Origin: Acidobacteriota bacterium
Lineage (GTDB): Bacteria; Actinomycetota; Actinomycetes; Actinomycetales; Micrococcaceae
Direction of reading: 5' to 3'
Length of the DNA stretch: 5,903 nt
Assembly (NCBI GenBank): GCA_019352125.1
Contig: JABBNV010000096.1
Location: 2,588-8,490 of the forward strand
Shown here: positions 1-5,903 of the stretch, piece after piece
Layout: every line of letters starts with the position of its first letter
How positions within the stretch are numbered: the first letter of the stretch is position 1
Notes under the pieces: model-generated
Databases searched by the model: none
What the model saw: only the letters and a program-made list of their open reading frames with translations
Told to the model about the DNA's origin: nothing
Made by a program: the position numbers and the translations under genes

Positions 1-159
1 GGCAACGATCACGATGAGGACCACGATGGCTGTCGCCATTCCCTTGAACGCTGACCGCCAGTCCCGTGCGGTACCCGCGGCGAGGATGATGGTGAGTGCC
101 TCGACGGCCTCGACAGTACAGGCGAGGAACACCGCGGCGAATAATGCGAATCCAGTCAC
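1..159 (-). CDS. Polytopic membrane protein, COG4280-like (partial, C-terminus outside window)
   Basis: The first 53 codons of a membrane protein follow the transporter genes directly. The GTG start at 159-157 is the only usual start codon after the in-frame stop upstream. It lies 8 nt after the ATPase stop, with a GAAAGG ribosome-binding-like stretch (171-176) 11 nt upstream, inside the last ATPase codons. Residues about 2-25 form a hydrophobic segment holding the acidic motif VEAVEAL. A short polar loop (ARDWRSAFKG) follows, then a second hydrophobic segment from about residue 38 to the edge. The pattern recalls the uncharacterised COG4280 membrane family from memory, and more distantly the acidic membrane motifs of FTR1 and UPF0016 cation transporters. 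The position in the operon suggests co-expression with the ABC importer. Its function is unknown. It is fairly sure to be a gene, but the family is tentative. Confidence 0.65.
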   Translation of the reverse strand, partial: MTGFALFAAVFLACTVEAVEALTIILAAGTARDWRSAFKGMATAIVVLIVIVA

Positions 160-167
160 AGGGAGAA

Positions 168-1319
168 TTACCTTTCGTGCACAAGAGCCCGAGCTTCGGA
201 CTCTGATCTAACCGTTGTTACATTCATTTCATCACGATCGTCGCAATTATCGGAACTGCTGTGAGCGTGACACCCGTCTACGGAGAGTCGGAGGCCAATT
301 CTGGATCCGCGTTCGTGCCGGGTTGGTGAGTGGACGCCGGTGAGGGTGCCGGCTTCTGTGGTGATCGCATGCTCGTAGCCTCGGCCACGGTAGGCGACAT
401 CGGTCACGACACCTGGCAGCGTGCCCTCCTCCGTTGTGGAGGTGAGGGCGGCCGCGTCAGGGCGGATGATGGTGTTGATGCGTTGGCCTGGACTGAGCTG
501 GCCGATGGTCCGGGTGCGCTGTGTTGAGTTCCCGATCTTGATCGTCGCGTGCCCGCCGGCACTTTCAAGCACGGTTCCAGGTAGTTCGCCTGCCCTGCCT
601 GTGAACCGGGCTACAAAGGGGGTGGCAGGGTGCCTGTAGAGCATCTCTGGTTGGTCAAGCTGGACCAGGCGGCCGTTGTCGAGCACTCCGATGCGGTCGG
701 CCAGTGCGAAGGCCTCGGACTGGTCGTGGGTGATGTATACCGCGGTTGCACCGCAGGCCCTTGTCGCAGTCGCGATCTCCAGGCGCAGCCGTTCGCGCAA
801 GTCGGCATCCAGGTTCGAAAGCGGTTCGTCGAAGAGCAGTAGCCCCGGTTTAGCGACGATGGCACGGGCCAGCGCCACGCGTTGTTGCTGTCCACCGGAG
901 AGTTCGGAAGGATACCGGGCGGCGTACTCCACTAAGCCGACTGTCTCCAGAGCTTCGGCTGTGCGTGTCCTTACCTCTGACCTGGGGATTCGGCGTCGGC
1001 GCAAGGCAAATGCGACGTTCTGGGCGACGCTCATGTGTGGCCAGAGGGCGTAGTCCTGGAAGACCATGCCGAGGTCACGTCTTTCGGGAGCCACGTGAAC
1101 TGACGTGTCGTCGACGGTACGAGCAGCGATCTGCAGCAACCCGGTATCGAGGTGTTCCACGCCTGCAAGGGCTCGGACTAGAGTGGACTTTCCTGACCCT
1201 GACGGGCCGAGGAGGACTAGGAATTCTCCAGGTTCTACGTCCAGGTTTACGTCAATGAGGGCCTGAACCTTCCCGTAGTTTTTTCCGAGTCCGGAAGCGG
1301 TGATGCGGTGCCCGCTCAT
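168..1319 (-). CDS. ABC transporter ATP-binding protein (FbpC/PotA-type with TOBE domain)
   Basis: This 383-residue cytoplasmic ATPase would energise the importer encoded just upstream. Visible motifs are Walker A GPSGSGKST (38-46), Q-loop VFQDYALWPH (Q88), signature LSGGQQQR (140-147), Walker B LLLFDEP (160-166, catalytic E165), D-loop SNLD (168-171) and switch histidine H198 in ITHDQ. Residues about 245-345 (GTVLES... IRPDAA... GVVTDVAYRGRGYEH) fit the TOBE-like regulatory domain of the ferric/spermidine/phosphonate ATPases. The ATG at 1319-1317 was chosen because it overlaps the permease stop as ATGA and has GGAG (1327-1330) 7 nt upstream. The frame is open further upstream but offers no better start. 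The last 38 residues or so are odd: rich in His, Cys, Asp and Ser, with only about half G/C at third positions. The ATPase role is secure, but the substrate is not. Confidence 0.95.
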   Translation of the reverse strand: MSGHRITASGLGKNYGKVQALIDVNLDVEPGEFLVLLGPSGSGKSTLVRALAGVEHLDTGLLQIAARTVDDTSVHVAPERRDLGMVFQDYALWPHMSVAQNVAFALRRRRIPRSEVRTRTAEALETVGLVEYAARYPSELSGGQQQRVALARAIVAKPGLLLFDEPLSNLDADLRERLRLEIATATRACGATAVYITHDQSEAFALADRIGVLDNGRLVQLDQPEMLYRHPATPFVARFTGRAGELPGTVLESAGGHATIKIGNSTQRTRTIGQLSPGQRINTIIRPDAAALTSTTEEGTLPGVVTDVAYRGRGYEHAITTEAGTLTGVHSPTRHERGSRIGLRLSVDGCHAHSSSDNCDDRDEMNVTTVRSESEARALVHER

Positions 1320-3070
1320 GCTGCAGCTCCGAGACGGCGCCAGCCTGCGGGGGCGAAAAGGGCCCATAGGCCCCAGGTGAGACCCATAACGGTCAGGGCT
1401 ACCAGGATGGCGAGTACTTCCATTGCAGTGCCTCCTCCGAAGTCGTAATTAGCAAGTGCTTTGGTGATGCCAACCGCTACTGGAGGCTGACCGGGTGGGT
1501 AGAGCAGCTCGGACACTGGGAGCTCCAGCAAAGTGCCCCCGAATGTCAACAGCCACGCCGAAATGAGCGGTCGAGCCAGCAGTGGCAGCGCCGTTCCGGT
1601 CCATGCGGTGATGGGCCCAGCCCCGTGGACCCGGGCCGCATGGGGCAGTGATTGCTGGACCTGCCCCACCGTTCCGACCAGAAGCCTGGTGGTGGACGGA
1701 AGCGCAGTGGCGATATAGCCAAGCAGCAGCAGGGCTGGGGTGCCGTAGAGATGGATTCCGAGGGCATTGGTGAGCGGAAGGTTGTAGGTGAAGATGTACC
1801 CAGCGGCGAAGACGATTCCGGGTAGAGCCACGGCGGTGAGTAACAATAAGTCGAGCATGCGGCGAGATATCTTTCCCCCCGTGCCCGTGAGTAATCGCGC
1901 AGCGACCAGCCCAAGTGTCACCGACGCCGTCGCTGTGGCGGCCCCCATCAACACCGAGAAGAGCAGTGGCTCGTGCAGTTCCGGGCTGTTGATCACGCGC
2001 GTGTAATTGTCGAACGTGAACGCGTGTGAGCCAGTGATGGATCCGAGGCCGTTGATCACCGAAGCACTGAGTGCTCCGAAGACGGGTACGCCGAGCGTGG
2101 TCAGCACCATGACCCCCAGCGCAACGCCCACCCCAGCCCGGGTGCGACCAGGCATCGAGTGGCGGCGGGGATTGCGGCTACGCCCGCTCAGAACACGATA
2201 GGTGCGGCCACGGAGCGCGCGGTGCTGGGCGAAGATGGCGATGCCAGCCATGGCCAGCAGGACCCAACCGACGGCGGCCGCAACAGGGAAATCGACAGGG
2301 AAGGCTTGCACCGCGTTGTAGAGGGTGTAGGTGGCGATCGGGAAGCTGGCATCGTTGGCGAGGGTGGCCGCGACGCCGAAATCGCTGATTGATTCCGCGA
2401 ACACGATCGCGAAGGAGGACCATATGGCGGGCGCCAGAAGCGCAACGGTGATCCGTCCGGCATCCCACCGCCCGCCGCCGTGAACCCGGACGGCGGCGGC
2501 GAACTCATCACCCAGACCACCTAGCGCTCCGGAGATGGCAAGGTAGGCAAAGGGTAGGCCCTTCACCGCTAGGACCATGGTGACGCCCACGGGGCCGTAG
2601 ATGAGTCCGCGCAAGCCGGCGTCTGGTACGCCAAGGACGTCCATGACCCCGTTGGGTTCTAGCAGTCTCTCCCAACCAAGCGCGATCAGGTACGAAGGCG
2701 CCAGCAGCAGAGCGAACATGGATCCGCCCCACAAGCCTCGAAGCGGCACGTTCGTTCGCTGTACCGCCCAAGCGATCGCCCCGCCAAGCACAGTAGCTCC
2801 TATGGCGGCGCCAATCCCGACTAGCAAGGAGTGCACCACTGCTGGAAGGAACGTAGGGGTCATCACCTGCTTGAATGCGTCGAGACTGAACCATGCGGTC
2901 CCCTGGTCAAACAGCGCGGGGCTGAAGGCCACCAGTAGGAAAAGGAAGATTGGTAGGACCAGCAGACCAAAAACCGCGATCCAGAACAGGACCCACCATG
3001 CTCCGCGCCATGAAGGCGCTCGGCTCCGGATAGAAAGCTTGGGCTGGGCGATTGTGGAGAGGGCTGCCAT
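1316..3070 (-). CDS. Fused two-domain ABC transporter permease (FbpB/ThiP/AepW-like)
   Basis: This 584-residue inner-membrane protein would form the whole translocation pore in one chain. Two homologous halves of about six hydrophobic segments each are visible (roughly 27-49, 78-102, 113-133, 155-176, 208-232 and 262-282, then 312-336, 366-394, 403-428, 441-466, 492-520 and 550-574). Each half has an EAA-type loop that contacts the ATPase: E189-P214 (EFAAAVRVHGGG...APA) and about 475-501 (LPHAARVHGAG...ARPL). A basic linker (about 284-311, Arg-rich) joins the halves. This layout is typical of ferric-iron FbpB, thiamine ThiP and the fused 2-aminoethylphosphonate permease. The ATG at 3070-3068 overlaps the binding-protein stop by one base (TAATG) and has no clear Shine-Dalgarno sequence, so translation is probably coupled. 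The stop overlaps the ATPase start (ATGA). The frame is intact. Confidence 0.94.
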   Translation of the reverse strand: MAALSTIAQPKLSIRSRAPSWRGAWWVLFWIAVFGLLVLPIFLFLLVAFSPALFDQGTAWFSLDAFKQVMTPTFLPAVVHSLLVGIGAAIGATVLGGAIAWAVQRTNVPLRGLWGGSMFALLLAPSYLIALGWERLLEPNGVMDVLGVPDAGLRGLIYGPVGVTMVLAVKGLPFAYLAISGALGGLGDEFAAAVRVHGGGRWDAGRITVALLAPAIWSSFAIVFAESISDFGVAATLANDASFPIATYTLYNAVQAFPVDFPVAAAVGWVLLAMAGIAIFAQHRALRGRTYRVLSGRSRNPRRHSMPGRTRAGVGVALGVMVLTTLGVPVFGALSASVINGLGSITGSHAFTFDNYTRVINSPELHEPLLFSVLMGAATATASVTLGLVAARLLTGTGGKISRRMLDLLLLTAVALPGIVFAAGYIFTYNLPLTNALGIHLYGTPALLLLGYIATALPSTTRLLVGTVGQVQQSLPHAARVHGAGPITAWTGTALPLLARPLISAWLLTFGGTLLELPVSELLYPPGQPPVAVGITKALANYDFGGGTAMEVLAILVALTVMGLTWGLWALFAPAGWRRLGAAA

Positions 3071-4161
3071 TACTTAATAGTCGAGTCGAACCAGGTGTTG
3101 ATTTGTCCCTCAAGGGGGCCCCAGAATGCGGGATCAATCCGCTGGTAGTCCGGCATCGCCGGAAGGGCTGAGGATGCAGTGACCCCTGGAACGACGGGCC
3201 AATAGAGCGAGTCGCCCTGCTGGTCGGCGGTCTGCATGACCTTCTGGCCAGCAGCTGAGAGCACATAATCTACGAATTGCTTGGCCTCAGTCTGGACGTC
3301 AGCCGGGGCCTTCTTGTCGATGCCGATTACTCCGGGGAGCAGAGTTGCCTTGGGTAGGTAAACGACCTTGGGGTCAAAGTTAGCCGACTTCTTGGCCTTG
3401 AGAACCTCGCCAGCGGCGGCCGAGCTTTGGATGATGCCGTAGTCGACCTGTCCGGTTTCCAGCGCGTGGAGAGTATCACCGTTGGTTGGGTAGACGTGCA
3501 GACCGTTGGACTTGAGCTTGGAGAAGTATGCTTCACCAGCCTTCATGCCGCCGGACTGTCCACCGAGTTGATTCATCATCCCTGCGATGAATGGGTAGGT
3601 AGGGCCGGACTGTGACGGGTCATTCATCCCCACCTTGCCCTGATACGGCGCCGTCGCAAGATCGTCATAGGTCGAGGGGACAGTACTGGTCTTGGCCGAG
3701 TTGTAAATGACGGCGGCCATGACGGTGGTGCTGACCGGGATGTAGGAATGATCGGACGGCGCCAAGGCTTTCCCGGCGGCTGTCAGCGTCGCAGTCGGTG
3801 TGTACGAGGCGAGCATTCCCGCCTTGTCCAGTGACGCGAATGCTGTGTCGCCATCGACCCACAGTAGGCCCCACTGCGGGTTGTTTTTCTCCGCCTGCAC
3901 TTTGGTCAGCAGCGGACCCGTGGAATCATCTACAAGGTTGACCGGTATGCCGGTCGCGGCCGTGAAAGCTTTCGTTACCGCTGCGTCATATCCCTGCGCC
4001 GAGTACACCACCAACGGAGTCTTCGCCCCGCCCGAGCCGCCGGCCCCGGCCGATCCCGACGGAGAGACCGCCGCCGTCGACCCGCAGCCCGCCATGGCCA
4101 TCGCCGCAACAGCCGCCGCAGCGGCCATTGGGAGTGCTCGCTTGCCGATTTTACCAACCAT
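3070..4161 (-). CDS. ABC transporter solute-binding lipoprotein (ferric iron / phosphonate-type family)
   Basis: This 363-residue extracellular lipoprotein would capture the solute for the fused permease. A basic n-region (K4, K7, R8), an Ala/Met-rich core and the lipobox MAGC predict lipidation at C26. A Ser/Gly/Ala linker (29-46) precedes the mature domain. Family features include LVVYSAQG (50-57), VDDSTGPLLTKVQAEKNNPQ (77-96), LWVDGD (100-105), AVIYNS (150-155), YQGKVGMNDPSQSGPTY (173-189), DYGIIQSS (240-247) and PGVIGIDKKAP (276-286), as in COG1840-type binding proteins. The adjacent Tyr pair that binds iron in classical FbpA is absent near residues 241-247, where IIQSS stands. The DSTG motif resembles 2-aminoethylphosphonate-binding relatives. 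The ATG at 4161 was chosen over an upstream TTG (4194) because AGGAGG lies 8 nt before it and the signal peptide then starts normally. The class is secure, but the substrate is undecided. Confidence 0.93.
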   Translation of the reverse strand: MVGKIGKRALPMAAAAAVAAMAMAGCGSTAAVSPSGSAGAGGSGGAKTPLVVYSAQGYDAAVTKAFTAATGIPVNLVDDSTGPLLTKVQAEKNNPQWGLLWVDGDTAFASLDKAGMLASYTPTATLTAAGKALAPSDHSYIPVSTTVMAAVIYNSAKTSTVPSTYDDLATAPYQGKVGMNDPSQSGPTYPFIAGMMNQLGGQSGGMKAGEAYFSKLKSNGLHVYPTNGDTLHALETGQVDYGIIQSSAAAGEVLKAKKSANFDPKVVYLPKATLLPGVIGIDKKAPADVQTEAKQFVDYVLSAAGQKVMQTADQQGDSLYWPVVPGVTASSALPAMPDYQRIDPAFWGPLEGQINTWFDSTIK

Positions 4162-4169
4162 CACTTCTG

Positions 4170-4175
4170 CCTCCT
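4170..4175 (-). promoter_or_regulatory. Shine-Dalgarno sequence of the solute-binding protein
   Basis: A full AGGAGG on the minus strand stands 8 nt before the ATG at 4161. It decides the start against the in-frame TTG at 4194 and the GTG immediately before the ATG. It is the strongest ribosome binding site in the window, as expected for a binding protein made in excess over its membrane partners. Confidence 0.85.
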
Positions 4176-4204
4176 GAACGAGTTCGACTGCCAATGCAAC
4201 AGCC

Positions 4205-4232
4205 GTTAGAAATGATCATTGTCCGCCGTTAA
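4205..4232 (-). promoter_or_regulatory. Candidate promoter of the ABC transporter operon
   Basis: On the minus strand TTAACG (4232-4227) and TCTAAC (4210-4205) are separated by 16 nt, each matching four of six positions of the sigma-70-type -35 and -10 consensus. Transcription would start near 4198, leaving a leader of about 37 nt that includes the AGGAGG. The match is weak, which fits a promoter needing an activator, but other hexamers in this A/T-rich patch cannot be excluded. Confidence 0.35.
4211..4220. promoter_or_regulatory. Perfect 10-bp palindrome AATGATCATT (possible operator)
   Basis: AATGATCATT is a perfect inverted repeat in the spacer of the candidate promoter, directly next to the proposed -10 element. 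A dimeric repressor bound here would block RNA polymerase. The core vaguely recalls Fur/Zur-type ATGAT sequences, but the flanks do not extend the symmetry, so no regulator is named. Confidence 0.35.
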
Positions 4233-4237
4233 TTAAC
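4228..4237. promoter_or_regulatory. Perfect 10-bp palindrome GTTAATTAAC (possible operator)
   Basis: GTTAATTAAC is a second perfect inverted repeat, overlapping the proposed -35 element. Its centre lies 17 bp from that of the AATGATCATT palindrome. A 7-bp direct repeat, GCCGTTA (4202-4208 and 4225-4231), also runs through this region at a 23-bp period. The regulator is unknown. Confidence 0.35.
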
Positions 4238-4244
4238 AGTGGAG

Positions 4245-4266
4245 AACAGGTGAACGGGCCGTGAAC
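4245..4266 (-). promoter_or_regulatory. PHO-box-like tandem repeat (two 11-bp units)
   Basis: Reading the minus strand, GTTCACGGCCC (4266-4256) is followed without a gap by GTTCACCTGTT (4255-4245), so GTTCAC recurs at exactly 11 bp. A weaker third unit, CTCCACTGTTA, may follow (4244-4234). Actinobacterial PhoP sites, described in Streptomyces, are 11-bp direct repeats beginning GTTCAC(C). The pair ends 12 nt upstream of the proposed -35 of the transporter operon, a natural position for an activator. That PhoP binds here, and that phosphate controls the operon, is inference. Confidence 0.45.
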
Positions 4267-4372
4267 CCCGGAGCAATACCTGGATCCAGTCGCAGGGAAA
4301 GGTTCCGCACGACGCCCGGCGGCCCTAAAGTCTTCCATGGAACCTGAAAGCACACTCGACCGCAGGAGCGAC

Positions 4373-4570
4373 ATGGACCACAGGGCAGAACGGGTTGACC
4401 CGCCGCGCCGCAGGCCCCGGATCAGCCAAAAGCTGGGAACCCTGCTTCACTCAATCGGCCGGGAATTACGAGAACCCGAGGCATCCAAACCAGCAAAGAC
4501 AGCGGAATTCGGGCCCGAGCACGACGACTACACGCAGACCCGCAATGCCCTCACCTGGCTCGGCCTATAA
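4373..4570 (+). CDS. Small basic hypothetical protein
   Basis: This unrecognised ORF of 65 codons runs divergently from the transporter operon. The ATG at 4373 is preceded by AGGAG (4364-4368) with a short 4-nt spacer. An in-frame ATG at 4337 would give 77 residues but has no visible Shine-Dalgarno sequence. The N-terminal third is Arg/Pro-rich (PPRRRPR), the middle (KLGTLLHSIGREL) could form an amphipathic helix, and the end is TQTRNALTWLGL. There is no signal peptide or membrane segment. Third positions are mostly G/C, and no larger gene occupies either strand here, which favours real coding sequence. No domain or function can be assigned, and a chance ORF remains possible. Confidence 0.4.
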   Translation: MDHRAERVDPPRRRPRISQKLGTLLHSIGRELREPEASKPAKTAEFGPEHDDYTQTRNALTWLGL

Positions 4571-4622
4571 ACAAGCCAAGACCCGATGAAATTCAACCGG
4601 TTAACGCCAACCGAATACAGGA

Positions 4623-4663
4623 CCATCACGGCCAATTGAAAACAGGGCCGTCAACCATGATGG
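4623..4663. terminator. Imperfect hairpin between convergent genes (possible terminator)
   Basis: The 132-bp gap between the two convergent stops (4570 and 4703) holds an interrupted inverted repeat. CCATCACGGCC (4623-4633) pairs with GGCCG (4646-4650) and TGATGG (4658-4663), with a 7-nt bulge and a 12-nt loop. No proper U-tract follows on either strand, although GTTT and TTCTTT lie shortly downstream on the plus strand. A smaller hairpin, CGGTT/AACCG, sits at 4598-4613. Only the location supports a terminator role. Confidence 0.25.
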
Positions 4664-4702
4664 AGTGTTTACGGTTCTTTCACCGGCCCAATTTTGAGGT
4701 GC

Positions 4703-5903
4703 CTATCTGTGCACCGGGAGGGGTTTAGCTGACCGCCAGATGAGCCTTCGCACCAGACTGAGCCCTTGGCCCAAAGATACTTTTGGCAGATAAGCCTTGG
4801 TGATCGCATTGGCGGTTTTAGGCAGCGCTGCTGCCTCTGGATAAACCATGAACAGTGGTTCGTAGCGAGGCTGAAACTTGGACTTAAAGGCCAGTAACGA
4901 GCGGAAACCGTAAACGGGCTCCAAGATCGCCCCGATCCGATCAAGCAGCCAATCCAGCATACCCAGCGCGTCCGGCGCCGGGTGCGCGTTCGGGCTAGCA
5001 TTGAGCCCAACCCGTGCCAATGGGGCACCGGAAAGACTGATGTACTCGTAACCTTGGTCCCGGAAGGAAAGGGCTGCCGAGGCGATGAGGAACTCGATTC
5101 CGGAACGGAATCCACTGCCGCGTCGACGCATAAAGTCCAGTGTCCAACCCACCACGACGCCGTCGCGGTAGACCGGCAGCCAGGAAGCAACTGCGTGGAC
5201 CGTATGTTGGGCATCGATGGCCAACAAACACCGCACGGCAGCGTCGTTGACTTCATCGATTCCGCCCAAGGTGAAACCCATTTCCGGCATCCGCTTATCC
5301 GCGATCCACTCTTCTGAGATGGCGTGGATCTGACCAAGAACAGACAAGGGGGCCGAGGGGTAGCTCACCCATTCGGCGCATATCCCTTCCCTCGCCGCCT
5401 TATTCAACGAGGTCCGGATGTCCTGAAATTCCTTTCCACTAAATGCCATCCCGTTCAAATCGAGGATGGTGTCCTGTGCCACCTGGATCGAGCCCCAGCC
5501 CTGCGCTTGTGTGACATCAACGACCTGTTGACCGACCGAGTAGAAGGCGGGGGTCCAGCCATTGGCCGCCGTGAAACATGTGAACTCTAGGACATTCGTC
5601 GCTAAGTCTCGTGGGGGTCCCACGGGCGGCCCCAACGCCAGAGCTACACCAGCATGGACTCTGTAGGCAATGAAACTGTTCCCCGAGGCCGAGAACCAGT
5701 AGCTGTTCCCCGCCCACGTGGTCATCCACGACAGGGAAGAGCCGCCCGTCCGAGTGAGGATATTGCGTGCGTGTTGTTGGTCTGTTCCCCGCCCAGTATT
5801 GGCAGGCAGCAGGAAGGTCCGTAGCACCAACACGGCCGCCGCTCCCCAAAAGAGGACGCCAATACCTTCATAGAGCAGAACGGCTAGCGTGCTTTGAGGG
5901 AAG
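4703..5903 (-). CDS. MprF-like membrane protein, DUF2156/LPG synthase C-terminal domain (N-terminus outside window)
   Basis: The last 399 codons of a larger protein are visible. The frame is open to the window edge, so the GTG at 5833 is not the likely start. Visible residues about 5-32 are a hydrophobic segment ending in LRTFLLP, as expected for the last helix of an MprF membrane part. From about 50 to 370 the pattern is that of the cytoplasmic aminoacyl-phosphatidylglycerol synthase domain: DIRTSLNKAAREG (161-173), TLDFMRRR (254-261), YISLSGAPLARVG (287-299), VYGFRSLLAFKSKFQPRYEP (330-349). The family transfers an amino acid from aminoacyl-tRNA to phosphatidylglycerol, reducing negative surface charge and sensitivity to cationic peptides. 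No lysyl-tRNA synthetase domain follows, unlike mycobacterial LysX. Amino-acid specificity cannot be read. It is convergent with the small ORF and independent of the ABC operon. Confidence 0.85.
   Translation of the reverse strand, partial: FPQSTLAVLLYEGIGVLFWGAAAVLVLRTFLLPANTGRGTDQQHARNILTRTGGSSLSWMTTWAGNSYWFSASGNSFIAYRVHAGVALALGPPVGPPRDLATNVLEFTCFTAANGWTPAFYSVGQQVVDVTQAQGWGSIQVAQDTILDLNGMAFSGKEFQDIRTSLNKAAREGICAEWVSYPSAPLSVLGQIHAISEEWIADKRMPEMGFTLGGIDEVNDAAVRCLLAIDAQHTVHAVASWLPVYRDGVVVGWTLDFMRRRGSGFRSGIEFLIASAALSFRDQGYEYISLSGAPLARVGLNASPNAHPAPDALGMLDWLLDRIGAILEPVYGFRSLLAFKSKFQPRYEPLFMVYPEAAALPKTANAITKAYLPKVSLGQGLSLVRRLIWRSAKPLPVHR

Noticed and set aside
160..167. Terminator after the ATPase gene.
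   Set aside because: The gap is only 8 nt and has no hairpin, so the operon continues into the next gene.
190..260. Internal promoter for the downstream membrane gene in the A/T-richer end of the ATPase gene.
   Set aside because: TTGCGA and TGTAAC at 18-nt spacing on the minus strand is a poor match, and the 8-nt gap to the next gene is explained by a common transcript.
676..1053. Plus-strand ORF of 125 codons inside the ATPase gene.
   Set aside because: It is antisense to intact ATPase motifs (Walker A, signature, Walker B). Its protein is low-complexity with no recognisable domain, the usual shadow of a G/C-rich gene.
2601..3077. Plus-strand ORF of 158 codons opposite the permease start.
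   Set aside because: The minus-strand frame encodes clear permease helices, and the plus product shows no domain, signal or plausible ribosome binding site.
4159..4194. Upstream TTG start (4194) for the solute-binding protein.
   Set aside because: It would put an acidic extension (VELVQEAEV) before the signal peptide and would translate through the AGGAGG that serves the ATG at 4161.
4200..4240. An IdeR/DtxR iron box or a Fur box controlling the operon.
   Set aside because: No TTAGGTTAG-like dyad is present. AATGATCATT shares only a short core with Fur/Zur sites and its symmetry does not extend to a full box.
5831..5833. GTG as the true start of the MprF-like gene.
   Set aside because: The frame stays open with hydrophobic residues up to the window edge, and the family has a large N-terminal membrane part, so the gene is cut by the window.

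Overview
The window looks like chromosomal DNA of a high-GC Gram-positive bacterium. The G/C-rich third codon positions, the strong AGGAGG ribosome binding site, the Ala/Gly-rich lipoprotein signal peptide and the style of the proteins suggest an actinobacterium, perhaps of the Arthrobacter group (Micrococcaceae). That placement is an impression from the proteins and has not been tested by a search. No mobile element, tRNA, rRNA or CRISPR array is visible.

Positions 4161 down to 1 on the minus strand hold a tightly packed four-gene operon. It encodes, in order, a lipoprotein solute-binding protein, a fused two-domain permease (12 predicted membrane segments), an ATPase with a TOBE-type C-terminal domain, and the start of a polytopic membrane protein that leaves the window. 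The first three genes overlap as TAATG and ATGA. The fourth starts 8 nt after the ATPase stop. The first three make a complete importer of the ferric-iron/2-aminoethylphosphonate/thiamine type (FbpABC- or AepXVW-like layout). The substrate cannot be fixed by eye. The binding protein lacks the tyrosine pair of classical ferric-binding proteins, carries a DSTG motif like that of phosphonate-type relatives, and has an 11-bp-period GTTCAC direct repeat upstream that resembles an actinobacterial PHO box. Together these make a phosphorus-containing substrate a serious alternative to iron.

Positions 4162-4372 are a divergent regulatory region. Besides the PHO-box-like repeat it holds a weak promoter match covered by two perfect 10-bp palindromes, AATGATCATT and GTTAATTAAC. 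On the plus strand a small, basic, unrecognised ORF (4373-4570) follows.

Positions 4571-4702 separate this ORF from a convergent gene and hold only an imperfect hairpin. Positions 4703-5903 (minus) carry the C-terminal part of an MprF/DUF2156-type membrane protein (phosphatidylglycerol aminoacyltransferase family). Its frame is open to the window edge, so the N-terminal membrane part lies outside.
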